Source: Corylus avellana
Lineage: Eukaryota; Streptophyta; Magnoliopsida; Fagales; Betulaceae
DNA length: 64,000 nt
Reading direction: 5' to 3'
Assembly: GCF_901000735.1 (NCBI RefSeq)
Contig: NC_081546.1
Span: 18,103,220-18,167,219, forward strand
Positions 36,631 to 46,590 of the stretch are shown here, in pieces (the first letter of the stretch is position 1; the number at the start of each line of letters is the position of its first letter). The notes under the pieces were generated by a model. It saw nothing but the letters and a program-made list of their open reading frames with translations. It was not told where the DNA came from and ran no database searches. Made by a program: the position numbers and the translations under genes.

Positions 36631-36640
<10 letters not shown>
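36305..36640 (-). mobile_element. TRIM-like mini LTR retroelement
   Basis: GGCTCTGATACCA at 36,543-36,555 is the complement of the tRNA-Met primer-binding site, so the element reads on the minus strand. Similar sequences flank it as direct repeats: TTAAATCACTACTTATTCC with AAGTTTAAGTTAATAGGAAG at about 36,311-36,350, and TTAAATCATCACTTATATTC with AAATCTTAAGCTAGTAAAAAG at about 36,567-36,608. No coding region lies between. This fits a terminal-repeat retrotransposon in miniature, or a decayed one; the ends are approximate. A TA run follows (36,640-36,668). Confidence 0.5.
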
Positions 36641-36669
<29 letters not shown>

Positions 36670-36672
<3 letters not shown>

Positions 36673-37058
36673 AATTCATTTTTAACTAAACATTGCTTTC
36701 TAGGTTTCTCCACTACATGTTGCATGCAAGTCGGTACGATCATGTCCAACAACAACGTACAACAACTTATTATTCCTTAGAAATGTAAATTAAGGTAATA
36801 TAATTAACTTAAAGACATGCAATAATATTTTATTATTATCCTACGTAACAATTATGGCAAACTAGAACACAAGGATAACTAGGATTCTCTCTAATTCATT
36901 TGAACCAGAGAATATACAGTTAGTTATTGTGGAGGATAATTTTTGTCCCATCAAAAAGTGAAAAGACAAATATACCCTTCAAATATAATTAACTATATAT
37001 TTTTCAGTTTATTTGAATTAAAAAGGATCATGTTCTTAAAGGAAGAAGCCCGAAAGCC
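36670..37058. other. 3' flank of the PLAC8 gene
   Basis: AT-rich; no other gene. Part of it (ACAACTTATTATTCCTTAGA, 36,761 on) is repeated with changes next to the relic at 39,830. Confidence 0.5.
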
Positions 37059-38908
37059 TTAACGAGCCATGCCCCTTGCAACAGATGGAGCACTTGTGAC
37101 TGCAGCTTCCATTTTCTTAGCATTCAATTCCCAACCTGTATCACATCCAACATCCAAAGCCAAACAAAAAAAAAATTAGAACAGAAAAATGGAGAATTAT
37201 TGTTAAATACATGCATGCATGCAGTTGTATGTACGTGCTTGTGAATTGATAATATGATCACAATTGATGAAGAAACATTAACGGAATTTGTTAAATTAGC
37301 ACACATAATTTAATTTAATTGTATGAATTATTTTTTTTTTTTTACATACTTTATAAAATTTTGAATTCATTTTAATATCATATAGAGTTAATTATAAATT
37401 AGGTAAATCACATGAATTGACTTTATATTTTTTCCTTTGAAATAAAAAATAAGACGATGGTATTTTACCTAATGAAGGGTCCAATCCACGGTTTACGAGT
37501 TCGCGGTACTCTTGACAAATAGCACAAGGAGCGCACCAAAAATGGACACAGCAATCTGCGCACGGATCTTCCGGCAAGGAAAACAAGGCTCTGAGTTTGT
37601 CTCGGAATGTGCACGTGTACAAACATTGACAACCGAAATAGGCAAGGAGGACATAGGTTGCTCCCGCGGCACAACAAGCTGCAAAAAGTAAGAAAGAAGC
37701 CAAATTAATTTAATTATAATTAGTGCTTTTAGTTAAATTAGTATGAGAGAAAACTTCACATCAACGAGTTCATCCTGAACTTTCATCACTTTTGTAATTA
37801 TCTTTTTAAAGTTCAAAAACTTTCAATTTAGTATATTGAACTTCCAATTTTTTTGTAATGTCACCTTTCCATCACATTTTTCCGTTAAATCCTAACGGAG
37901 GGGTGCAAAGGTTCAGGTGTTAGTAAGGATTTAACAAAATTTACAAAAATACCTATGTCTGAATCTTTGTAATTTTTTATTTCTTTATAAAAAAAATAAA
38001 TAAATAAAAAGAGGAAACTTTTGAAAACCCCATAACTTCCACTCGTTTTGACACAACTCTTTCAAAGTTTAAAACCTTTCAATGAAGGGTATCAAACTTT
38101 TAATTATTCCATTCCGTTAAGATTTTTTGTTAATTTTATCAAAATGCCTAAAATACCCTTGTTTTTTTATATATAAAAAAATGCAATGAAGTTGCAAAAA
38201 TATTGAAAATATGTTTTTTTTTTTTTTTTTAAATAATAATAAAAGCATGTATCTTTACAATTTTTTTATAATAAAAAAATGGGTATTTTGAAAATGTTTA
38301 CAATATTTAAAGAAAAATTATAACTAAATGGGGTAATTGAGAGAAATTGAAAGTTTGATACCTTTAATTGAGATTTTTTGAACTTTGGAGAGATACTTTC
38401 AAAACGAGTGAAAGTTTAGAGGTAGGGTTTTGTGAATTGATAATTTTTTTAACTTTTTTGAGAGTTTAATTTCAAACGCATAAAAGTTGAAGGGAGCTTT
38501 GTGAATTTTTAATATATATATATAACAAAAAGAAAAAAAAAAAAAAGAAAGATGAGCAGAATTTACTCACACGTTGCACCTCTAGACACGATCTCAGCAG
38601 TGCGGCCAACGGTGACGCAAGGACAGCAGCAGGTAAGACAACCTTAAGAAATAATAATAACAATAAAAAAATTATTACACCTTTTTTTTTTCAACTAAAA
38701 AAGATTAGATGCAATATATGCATGCATATTGATCACGTTGCATGCACCAGTAGAAGTCCAAATAATAAGCTGATACTATTTTTTTTATATATAAAAAAAT
38801 AAATAAAAAGAAAAAGATAAGGATAAAGGGCTTACAATTCCCGTAATCTTCAAAGCAATCATATAGACCGGTGGACCATTGGCCGAGAGTAGGTGACTTT
38901 GAGTTCAT
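37059..38908 (-). CDS. PLAC8 family protein (plant cadmium resistance/PCR-like)
   Basis: Four exons: 38,908-38,836; 38,642-38,571; 37,678-37,469; 37,135-37,059 (TAA). Introns are GT-AG (donors GTAAGC, GTGAGT, GTAAAA, GTACAG-type acceptors) and all three are phase 1; the total is 432 nt, 143 residues, the usual size. Near residues 25-33 is CCLTCCCPC, matching the CCxxxxCPC signature, followed by TVGRTAEIVSRGATSC; a hydrophobic segment (ATYVLLAYFGCQCLY, about 53-67) is the predicted membrane helix; then FRDKLRALFSLPEDP and the second Cys cluster CADCCVHFWCAPCAICQEYREL. PCR proteins are small plasma-membrane proteins tied to export of Cd, Zn or Ca, and some relatives control organ size; the substrate here is unknown. 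Intron 2 holds nested repeats. Start chosen as the only ATG giving the family's N-terminus. No defect seen. Confidence 0.92.
37765..38510. mobile_element. outer inverted-repeat element in PLAC8 intron 2
   Basis: The left edge (GAACTTTCATCACTTTTGTA, then AAGTTCAAAAACTTTCAATT) and the reverse complement of the right edge (CAACTTTTATGCGTTTGAAA) are similar, as in a MITE or Mutator-like non-autonomous element. A second element sits inside. The edges are approximate. Confidence 0.45.
38020..38445. mobile_element. inner inverted-repeat element in PLAC8 intron 2
   Basis: Ends of about 85 bp are inverted copies: ACTTCCACTCGTTTTGACAC near 38,034 mirrors GTATCTCTCC...AAAACGAGTGAAAG near 38,395-38,415, and GGGTATCAAACTTTTAATT mirrors AAAGTTTGATACCTTTAATT. 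It lies within the outer element, so it looks like a nested insertion. Relatives: 26,610-27,035 and about 40,410-40,800. Confidence 0.6.
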
Positions 38909-38980
38909 GGCAGCCGGCCGATCGAGAGTACGTAGCAGCTGTTTTGCACGAGAGTCCCAAGCTATGGTGGCTTCATCTTC

Positions 38981-38990
38981 TTAAATACAA
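38981..38990 (-). promoter_or_regulatory. TATA-like box of the PLAC8 gene
   Basis: TTGTATTTAA on the minus strand, about 73 bp upstream of the ATG, would allow a leader of roughly 40 nt. Position and sequence are plausible only. Confidence 0.35.
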
Positions 38991-38999
38991 AAGTTCCAC

Positions 39000-39839
39000 C
39001 CGACGACCAAGACTTCATGAGAGCTAACTTTGAAATTGGGATATTATAATTTTAGTGCAACAAATATTTAATTAGTCACTTATCAAGATTTGCGTACCGT
39101 ATGAAAAGTGCATGTGTTGGTTTTTTTTTTTTTCAAAAAAAGAAATAAATTTTTAGATTTTCATTCAAATCAATAACAAAGTAAATCCAAAAGTATTTGA
39201 TCCATAAATTGGCAAAGAGTTGCTTTCCCTAAGCCAGTGGCGGAACCACGACTTCATCTTTAGAGGGGCCAAAGTTTTTTTTTTTTATGAACCTTTTTAT
39301 AACACAATTTGTGTGCAACAAAAAATATATTTGTTAAGCTTCATAAATATGTATCAAGATTGATATATTAATAAGATAATATGTAGGCATTAGTACAAAA
39401 CAAAATAATAAAAAAAACAAAAGCACGTTTCTTATATACGCTCTTTTTGGGAAATAAAGTTATTAAGTATCAAATTTGAATTTGAAGTTTTCATCCTATA
39501 TTTTGTTGCCAAAATGGGAATAAGCTCGGTGTTCATCCTATATATATATTTTTTGAAAGAAAACATAAATCTATGAAAATTAAAGAAAAAAAAAAAAAAA
39601 CAGAATAATAAAATATATATTAGTTTCTAGAGGATGAGAAGACTATTTCAAAGTTTAAAGTCTATTACGTTTCATTATGTTTCACATGTTACAAAAGTCT
39701 ATGTTTCACATGTTACAAAAGTCTAGCTATTTAACTTCAGTCTGTTTCAACTGTTACAAAAGTCTATTTGACTTTGGTCCGTTTGATTAACTTGTGATAT
39801 GCACAAGTTACAAATCTATTTCCATCAACGACAACTTAT
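39000..39839. repeat. PLAC8 upstream DNA, partly repeated downstream
   Basis: The stretch CCCGACGACCAAGACTT near 39,000 and the block at 39,557-39,655 (AAAATATATATTAGTTTCTA) recur at 41,600 and 41,704-41,790, showing duplication of the gene's upstream side with an internal loss. AGTGGCGGAACCACGACTT at 39,236 followed by GGGGCCAAAG resembles a common plant transposon terminus. TGTTACAAAAGTCTA is repeated three times near 39,690-39,760. No gene. Confidence 0.55.
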
Positions 39840-40123
39840 TATTCCTTCGACTTGTAAAGGTAATGAATATAACTTCTAGACGTACATAGCGAGCCATGCC
39901 ACCCAAAAATTACAAGAAAAAAAGAGAGAGAGAGAGAGAAAAATGGAGAATTAATGTTAAATACACACGGTTGTGAGCTTATGCATGTGAATTGATAACA
40001 TGATCATAATTTTTTTTTTCTTTTTTTTATTTCAAAAAAAAAAAAAGGGTTAATTTGACAAGTAAGGCCAAAGGCAACGGACTGACGAAGGAAACACAAG
40101 TAGTAAGCCGGCATAAAATATAA

Positions 40124-40158
<35 letters not shown>

Positions 40159-40330
40159 GATTATGCTAACTTTTTTTCAATTGAAAAAGATTAAAATATA
40201 TGCAATTATGCATGTGGATATGTTAGTTGAACCAATTGAAGTCCAAATAATCAGATTATACTATTTTTTTTTAAAATAAAAAATAAAATAAAAGAAAGAT
40301 TATTTGGACTCTTCCATCCAAACTTGGTCC
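39840..40330 (-). pseudogene. gutted PLAC8 relic
   Basis: Collinear with the intact gene but lacking its middle. 39,885-39,900 (AGCGAGCCATGCC) matches the last codons of exon 4; 39,935-40,015 (AAAAATGGAGAATTAATGTT, GTGAATTGATAACATGATCA) matches intron 3; 40,165-40,270 (GAAGTCCAAATAATCAGATT) matches intron 1. Exons 2 and 3 and their Cys motifs are gone. It shows a second gene copy once lay head-to-tail with the intact one. Confidence 0.7.
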
Positions 40331-40394
40331 ATAAATTGGCAAAAAGTTGCTTTCGCCTCTATTGTTAATTGTTAGGTTTTAATGTCCCGAAGTA

Positions 40395-41215
40395 CCACGC
40401 GTTTTGAGAAGACTCCTATAAATTTCAAAAGCTATCAATTTCACACCATGATCTTTCAATTTGATGCAATGTACCATTCCGTCAGTTTTTAAACGTTAAA
40501 AGTGATAAAATGATCATTATACATTTTTTTTAATTCCAAATTTACCCTTATTTTCAAATTAAGAATTAAAAAAAAAATAAAGTTATTATATTTATAAAAA
40601 AAAAAAAAAAAAATCACTAGGTGACCCATGGTTTGGTTACCATCGAAGGGTAATTTGGTCTTTTTAAGGGTTTCCATTAGGGTTTAACGACAAAAATTGA
40701 CAGAAATAGGTAAATTGCATCAAATTGAAAGTTCGACTGATGAAATTAAGAATAATTGAAATTTGGGAGGGTCTTCTCAAAACTCAGTTCAGGAGTCCCT
40801 TGTAAAGTTTCCTCAACCAAAAATATAAAACAGGTAAAACAAAAAAAAGAACCAAAACATAGAAATATGAAATGTGTATGAGATGAACTGGAACTCTTCA
40901 TGCATGCAAATGTTTAATGTCCTATTCGAAACGACCAAGACCGGGGCAAGACGACAAGCATTAAGACAAGTTACGTGGGCCCTAATCAATATTAATTCTT
41001 TCTATCACAATCTATCGTCACTCACTGATGGAGACGAACCATTGTATCTACAAAATTTTCTTGAATTGTTCTCATCTCTTGATAAGAAAATGATGGTGGT
41101 CCATTGTTTGTTCTGAAATTTCGACGAAATAGAGAACAACAGAAAAGTATTTTGAGGAATAATCTTGAGCCTCCTCAAGCTAGCATAATTCCAACAACCT
41201 TAAACTTCCTTACAG
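40395..41215. repeat. PLAC8-upstream repeat, copy 2
   Basis: Matches 26,590-27,440 in order and orientation, including an inverted-repeat element at about 40,410-40,800 and the conserved 40,870-41,215 block (TTAATGTCCTATTCGAAACG, GTGGGCCCTAATCAATATT, AAAATGATGGTGGTCCATTG). Confidence 0.7.
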
Positions 41216-41429
41216 ATAATATTAAATATTTTACAATATAAGATAATGAAAAAATCGAATGCATCAATCTTGGGCTTTTTAGACCAAAATCACAAAGAAA
41301 TTAATCTTAACAAGTTGTAACAGACCCATCACCCATTGCATCAAGCTTCTTAAAATCTGTAATATATATAACTGGAGGGATGACTCAAACAAGGAACAAG
41401 ACCTGCTGTAATATAAAACATGTTTTTTT

Positions 41430-41790
41430 TTTAAAAAAAAATGAAACGTGTATGAGACGAACTGGAACCTCGTCATGCATGCAATGGTGTCCTATTTGAA
41501 ACGACCAGGACGTGGGCAAGAAGAGGTGACCTTGACTTTTATTAAGACAAGTTTATGTGGGCCCTAATCAATATTCTTTCGCTTTGCCAAGCTCCCCCCG
41601 ACGACCAAGACTTTTTATGAAAGGTTGGGAATTTTGATGTGATTTTAATTTTTAGTGGTACAAATCATTTTTAGGTAATTTAGTCACTTATATATATATA
41701 TATTGAAAGAAAACATGAAGCTATGAAAATTAAAGAAAAACAACCGAATAATAAAATATATATTAGTTTCTAGAGGATAAGAAGACTATT
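41430..41790. repeat. PLAC8-upstream repeat, copy 3 (partial)
   Basis: GAAACGTGTATGAGACGAAC, CCTATTTGAAACGACC and GTGGGCCCTAATCAATATTC repeat the 27,075-27,235 block; it then passes into DNA like that upstream of the intact gene (CCCGACGACCAAGACTTTT at 41,596). It is cut off at about 41,786 by the CACTA array. Confidence 0.65.
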
Positions 41791-43292
41791 GAGCTTTTTG
41801 TTTAATCTGTTTTTTATTTTTATTTTTTTGTACAAGAGGTTTAGCGTCCACTATAGTAGATGCTAACACTCCATCATCAACGTCCACTATCAAAGTAGAC
41901 GCTACTAATATATCATCAGCGTCCACTTTGAGTGGACGCTATTGAGCTTTTAATTTAATTTATTTTTTATTTTTTTTATTTTTCTACAAGAGGTTTAGCG
42001 TCCACTAAATTTGACATTAATGCTGCATCATCAGTGTCCACTATCAAAGTAGACGCTAATGATATATCATCAGCGTCCACTCTGAGTGGATGCTATTGTG
42101 CTTTTAATTTAATTTAATTTTTTTTTTTTCTACAAGAGGTTTAGCGTCCACTAAATTTGACGCTAATGCTCCATCATCAGTGTCCACTATCAAAGTAGAC
42201 GCTAATGATATCATCAGCGTCCACTCTGAGTGGATGCTATTGTGCTTTTAATTTAATTTGTTTTTATTTTTTTATTTTTGTACAAGCACGTTAGTGGACG
42301 CTAATGCTCCATTATCAGCATCCACTATTAGAGTAGACGCTAATGATATATTATCAGCGTCCACTTTGAGTGGACGCTATTGAGCTTTTAATTTAATATT
42401 TTTTTTTTTAATTTTTGTACAAGCACGTTGGAGTGGACGCTAATGCTTAATTATCAGCGTCCACTTTCGAAGTGGACACTAATGATATATTATCAATGTC
42501 CACTTTGAGTGAACGCTATTGAGCTTTTTGTTTAATCTGTTTTTTATTTTTTTATTTTTGTACAAGAGGTTTAGCGTCCACTATAGTAGACGCTAATACT
42601 CCATCATTAGTGCCCACTATCAAAGTAGACGCTAATAATATATCATCAGCGTCCACTTTGAGTGGATGCTATTGAGCTTTTAGTTTAATTTATTTTTTAT
42701 TTTTTTTATTTTTGTACAAGCGTTTTAGCATCCACTCTAGTGGACGCTAATGCTCCATCATCAGCGTCGATTTTCAAAGTGGGCACTAGTAATATATCAT
42801 CAGCGTCTACTTTGAGTGGACGCTAGTGAGCTTTTATTTTAATTTGTTTTTTATTTTTTTTATTTTGTACAAGAGATATTGGACGCTAATGCTTCACCAT
42901 CATCGTCTACTTTCAAAGTGGACGCTATTGAGGACTGTTAATTTTTTTTTATTGTTATATAGGACTATTAGCGTCCACTTTTTGTGGACGCTGCTACTAA
43001 ACTATCAGCATCGACATATGTCGACGCTAATAGTTATTTTTGTCGGCCCTAATAGTTTTCCTGCCTCTGGTATAATTCCCGCTAGTATATTAGCGTCGAC
43101 TTATTAGCGTCCGCATAAAGTCGACACTAATATTTATCTTTTGGGTCGACTATTAGCGTCCACTTCAAAGTGGACGCTAATATGTACCTATTAGAGGCAA
43201 CTTTCAAAAGTCGATGCTAATAAGTAAGCATTAGTGTCGACTTCACAGTCGCCCCTAATAAGTCGACCGTGATGAGAAGATTTCTTGTAGTG
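41786..43292. mobile_element. CACTA-type element end with 148-bp tandem hairpin array
   Basis: About seven to eight units of roughly 145-152 bp, each carrying CTATTGAGCTTTTAATTTAA, a T-rich stretch, TACAAGAGGTTTAGCGTCC, and pairs such as GTCCACTATC / GTAGACGCTAA and GCGTCCACTTTGAGTGGACG. The array gives way near 42,960 to TCGAC-type palindromes and ends in GATTTCTTGTAGTG at 43,279-43,292. The insertion lies inside exon 4 of the neighbouring PLAC8 pseudogene. No matching left terminus is seen, so the element is left-truncated. Confidence 0.8.
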
Positions 43293-44392
43293 ATCTTCTG
43301 TGCAACATATGGAGCCGTTGTGGCTCCACCCTCCAATCTCGAATTGAATGCCCAACCTGCATCACATCCAACCAAGGGCACAACTAGGCAATTAAGAGTG
43401 GGGGACAAAATGTAAAAATTTAGTTTTTGACGGGCATTTATAAAAACCCATAAATTTTAGGAGTAAAATTTTAAATTTTAAGGGTAATTTTAAAATTTTG
43501 GGGGGATGACCTATACAGGTCGGCCCCTGCATCCAACGCCAAATAGTTGTGCATGAGAAATGATAATATGATCAGAAGAGTTAATTATTTTCTACTAAAA
43601 AAAAAATTATAAAAAAAAAAAAACAAAACAAAAAAAGAGCATGCATGCTTGGTATTTTACCTTTTGAAGGGTCAATTCCACGGTTTTTGAGTTTGCGGTA
43701 CTCTTCACCGAAATCCCCAGAGGGTTTTTTTGGCAATGAATATCTGGCTCTTAGTTTGGTTTGGTATCTGCATGTGTAAAAACATACAACACCGAAATGG
43801 GTAAGGGCGAGGCACTTTAGGCTGGCGTAACCACAACTTGTGGTTACGCCATTTAATATTCGAGCCAAGATTTGTGTTCATGAAACGCTTCATTTAATAT
43901 TCGAGTCGAGCACGAGCCGAGCATATGCGAGCCGAGCCCGGGCTTGCTCGCGAGACGTTTTGCTCACTTAACAGCCCTAACCACAAGCTGCATGCAAAAA
44001 GGATGAAAGATATATAACCCAAATTATTCAATATCTAATTAATCACTTAAAAACCATACAATTATTGTTTTGTAGTTAAAGTAGAATTTACACACACACT
44101 CGACCCTCGTCCAACAACTCAGAATTGCGGCCGAAGGTGATGAATGAAGCAAAGCAGGTAAGACAGCCTCAAGAAGAAGTAATTAACAAAAGATTATAAT
44201 TTTTTATTTTATTTTTTATCTCAACTGAAAAAAAGATGATACACTTTCTTTTTTTATTTTTTTTTTTTAAAAAAAGGAAAGAAAGACAGAAAGAAAAGGG
44301 GCCTTACAACTCCTGCAATCTCTATAGCAACCACATAGACCGGTGGTCGATTTGCCGAGCTGGGGTTGTTGAGAAGCTGATTTGGGATCCAT
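43293..44392 (-). pseudogene. PLAC8/PCR pseudogene, arm B
   Basis: Exon layout is kept: exon 1 44,392-44,308 (MDPKSASQQP...); exon 2 44,167-44,096; exon 3 43,987-43,661 (with a 141-bp insertion); exon 4 43,356-43,293, cut by the CACTA terminus so the stop codon is lost. Exon phases match the intact gene. Decay: the first Cys motif, CCPC-type, now reads CFASF; the second cluster (CxxC..H..C..CALCQ) is missing by an in-frame deletion, leaving KKPSGDFGEEYRKL; exon 3 is split. Intron 3 carries an insertion of about 160 bp (43,374-43,535) between ATCCAA repeats. It cannot make a PLAC8 fold. Confidence 0.88.
43837..43977. mobile_element. hAT-like short insertion in pseudogene exon 3
   Basis: 141 bp flanked by TAACCACAA on both sides (43,828-43,836 and 43,978-43,986), an 8-9-bp target duplication. 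One end reads GGGCTGTTAAGTGAGC in reverse complement and the body holds repeated GAGCCGAGC, both common in plant hAT-type MITEs. Also in the second copy, at about 47,134-47,275. Confidence 0.55.
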
Positions 44393-44628
44393 TAAACACT
44401 AATTAAGGTTTGCAGGAGAGTAGATAATAGGACTTAGTTAAGGTGGAATAAGATCCTCTCCAGTCCAAAGTGGACGGGAGAATATCCAGGCTAGGATTTC
44501 TAAGGAATAAGACACCTGTCCCAGTAACAAAAAATAATAATAAAATATTATTTTATATTAAAAAAAATTATAAAACAAAATTATAAAATATTAAGAGGTG
44601 GCTAGCCACCCCAGTTGGGGATTGGGGT
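44393..44628. other. spacer, arm B
   Basis: Counterpart of 24,479-24,714; contains the short GGTGGCTAGCCACCCCAGTT hairpin. Confidence 0.5.
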
Positions 44629-44922
44629 TATTAGAATTAATCTTCTATCAGGAGACTTAAGGTGGCCCACATGTCACATATATTGTATGTATATAGTATA
44701 TTATATATAGTTTTTATTAAACAAAAAACTTTGGGTAATTAAAGTACAGTTAACTACTGAAGGTGAAAATGTGATTTATTTTTACCAAGTGTTGTCTCCC
44801 TTGATGGAAGGAAGCAACGTAAGATAAGTGGATATGGGTCTTGGCCTATATAAAAGACAAGTCTGTGATATCCATCGATCACAACTTTAACGTGAAAAGC
44901 AGATAGGCCAAAAATCCTTATC
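44629..44922 (+). mobile_element. LTR fragment, arm B
   Basis: Begins ATTAGAATTAATC like the LTR at 61,618 and stops at CCTTATC where the CACTACAAAAAA terminus begins. Counterpart of 24,185-24,478. Confidence 0.75.
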
Positions 44923-45308
44923 CACTACAAAAAAGCAATTTTTTCCTTACTGGAAATTTCTGACGTTTTATTGTGTCTAAGACGTCAGAAAATTTTTCTG
45001 ACGTGTGTTGAATGTCAGAAGGATAGGGGTCAGTAAATTTTTTTTCCCTGACGTGTTAGTGGTTAGAACGTCAGAATTTTCTGACGTTTTATTGTATCAC
45101 AAGTCAGAAATATTTTTTGACGTGGAAAATAGTAGCACGTTAGAAAATTTTCTGACGTGGTACTAGTGCCACGTCAAAAATTTTTATGACGTGGCATTTC
45201 TACCACGTCAGAATGTTTTCTGACATGGATCTTCCAATTCTGACGTGGCAAAGAGTAGCACGTCATAAAATTTTCTGACGTGGCACTAGTACCACGTCAG
45301 AAAATTAG
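44923..45308. mobile_element. CACTA-like element end with ACGT-core array, arm B
   Basis: Starts CACTACAAAAAAGC and continues as inverted TCTGACGT / ACGTCAGA units. It differs from arm A by several substitutions and small indels (for example TGACGTGGCA intact at 45,188 where arm A reads TGACGC). Confidence 0.75.
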
Positions 45309-45745
45309 GTCTTTTTTTTTTTTTCCTCATTTGTTTGTTTAATTTACAATTTATTGTTTTTTTTTTCTCATTTTTTTTTTTTTTTGAATTGACAACTTCA
45401 TAAGGATTTAAGAGTAAATCATTTGAAGCACATCTTCCAAAGCCAACAACTCTTAATGACTTAAACTATGTCCTAATGACTTGTAGTTGATGGATCTAGG
45501 AAAAAAAAATTATGAATGGTAGCAAATTTAGAAATAATGCCATGTTGCATTTGGCATGATAAAACCATGCAGTAAGAAAGGATATATGTACAAAAATTCA
45601 GTTAGATATAATGGAATTCGACATTCAGATCTATCAACATAAGAAATAAATAGAGAAAGCCATAGAATAACTGGTAGGTCATTGAATTAGTTCAACAGTT
45701 AGATTAGGATGCCAAACCAAAATGGAAAACAAAATCCAACCAAAT
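45309..45745. other. no gene seen, arm B
   Basis: Counterpart of 23,379-23,815; ends at a scaffold gap. Confidence 0.5.
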
Positions 45746-45845
45746 NNNNNNNNNNNNNNNNNNNNNNNNNNNNNNNNNNNNNNNNNNNNNNNNNNNNNNN
45801 NNNNNNNNNNNNNNNNNNNNNNNNNNNNNNNNNNNNNNNNNNNNN
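45746..45845. other. assembly gap (100 N)
   Basis: Exactly 100 N. In arm A the sequence continues from here (23,379) for only 195 bp before reaching the counterpart of 48,118. Confidence 0.99.
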
Positions 45846-46590
45846 TTTTTTATTTTTCTACACGAGGTTTAGCGTCCACTATAGTAGACGCTAATACTCC
45901 ATCATTAGTGCCCACTATCAAAGTAGACGCTAATAATATATCATCAGTGTCTACTTTGAGTGGATGCTATTGAGCTTTTAGTTTAATTTATTTTTTATTT
46001 TTTTATTTTAGTACAAGCGTTTTAGCATCCACTCTAGTGGACGCTAATGCTCCATCATTAGCGTCGATTTTCAAAGTGGGCACTGGTAATATATCATCAG
46101 CGTCTACTTTGAGTGGACGCTATTGAGCTTTTATTTTAATTTGTTTTTTATTTTTTTTATTTTGTACAAGAGATAGTGGACGCTAATGCTTCACCATCAG
46201 CGTCTACTTTCAAAGTGGACGCTATTGAGGACTGTTAATTTTTTTTTTATTGTTATATAGGACTATTAGCGTCCACTTTTTGTGGATGCTGCTACTAAAC
46301 TATCAGCATCGACATATGTCGACGCTAATAGTTATTTTTGTCGGCCCTAATAGTTTTCCTGCCTCTGGTATAATTCCCGCTAGTATATTAGCGTCGACTT
46401 ATTAGCGTCCGCATAAAGTAGACACTAATATTTATCTTTTGGGTCAACTATTAGCGTCCACTTCAAGGTGGACGCTAATATGTACCTATTAGAGGCAACT
46501 TTCAAAAGTCGACGCTAATAAGTAAGCATTAGTGTCGACTTCACAGTCGCCCCTAATAAGTCGACCCTGATGAGAAGATTTCTTGTAGTG
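45846..46590. mobile_element. CACTA-type element end, second version
   Basis: Near-identical to 42,550-43,292 (offset about 3,298), including the terminus TTTCTTGTAGTG at 46,579-46,590. Confidence 0.82.

Noticed and set aside
41786..43292. CRISPR-like regular repeats
   Set aside because: Units are of 148 bp, diverged, palindromic throughout, without unique spacers, in a plant genome, and they end in a CACTA terminus.
45709..45973. Open frames crossing the gap at 45,746-45,845
   Set aside because: They read through 100 N and join unrelated contigs. The same holds for 47,959-48,315.
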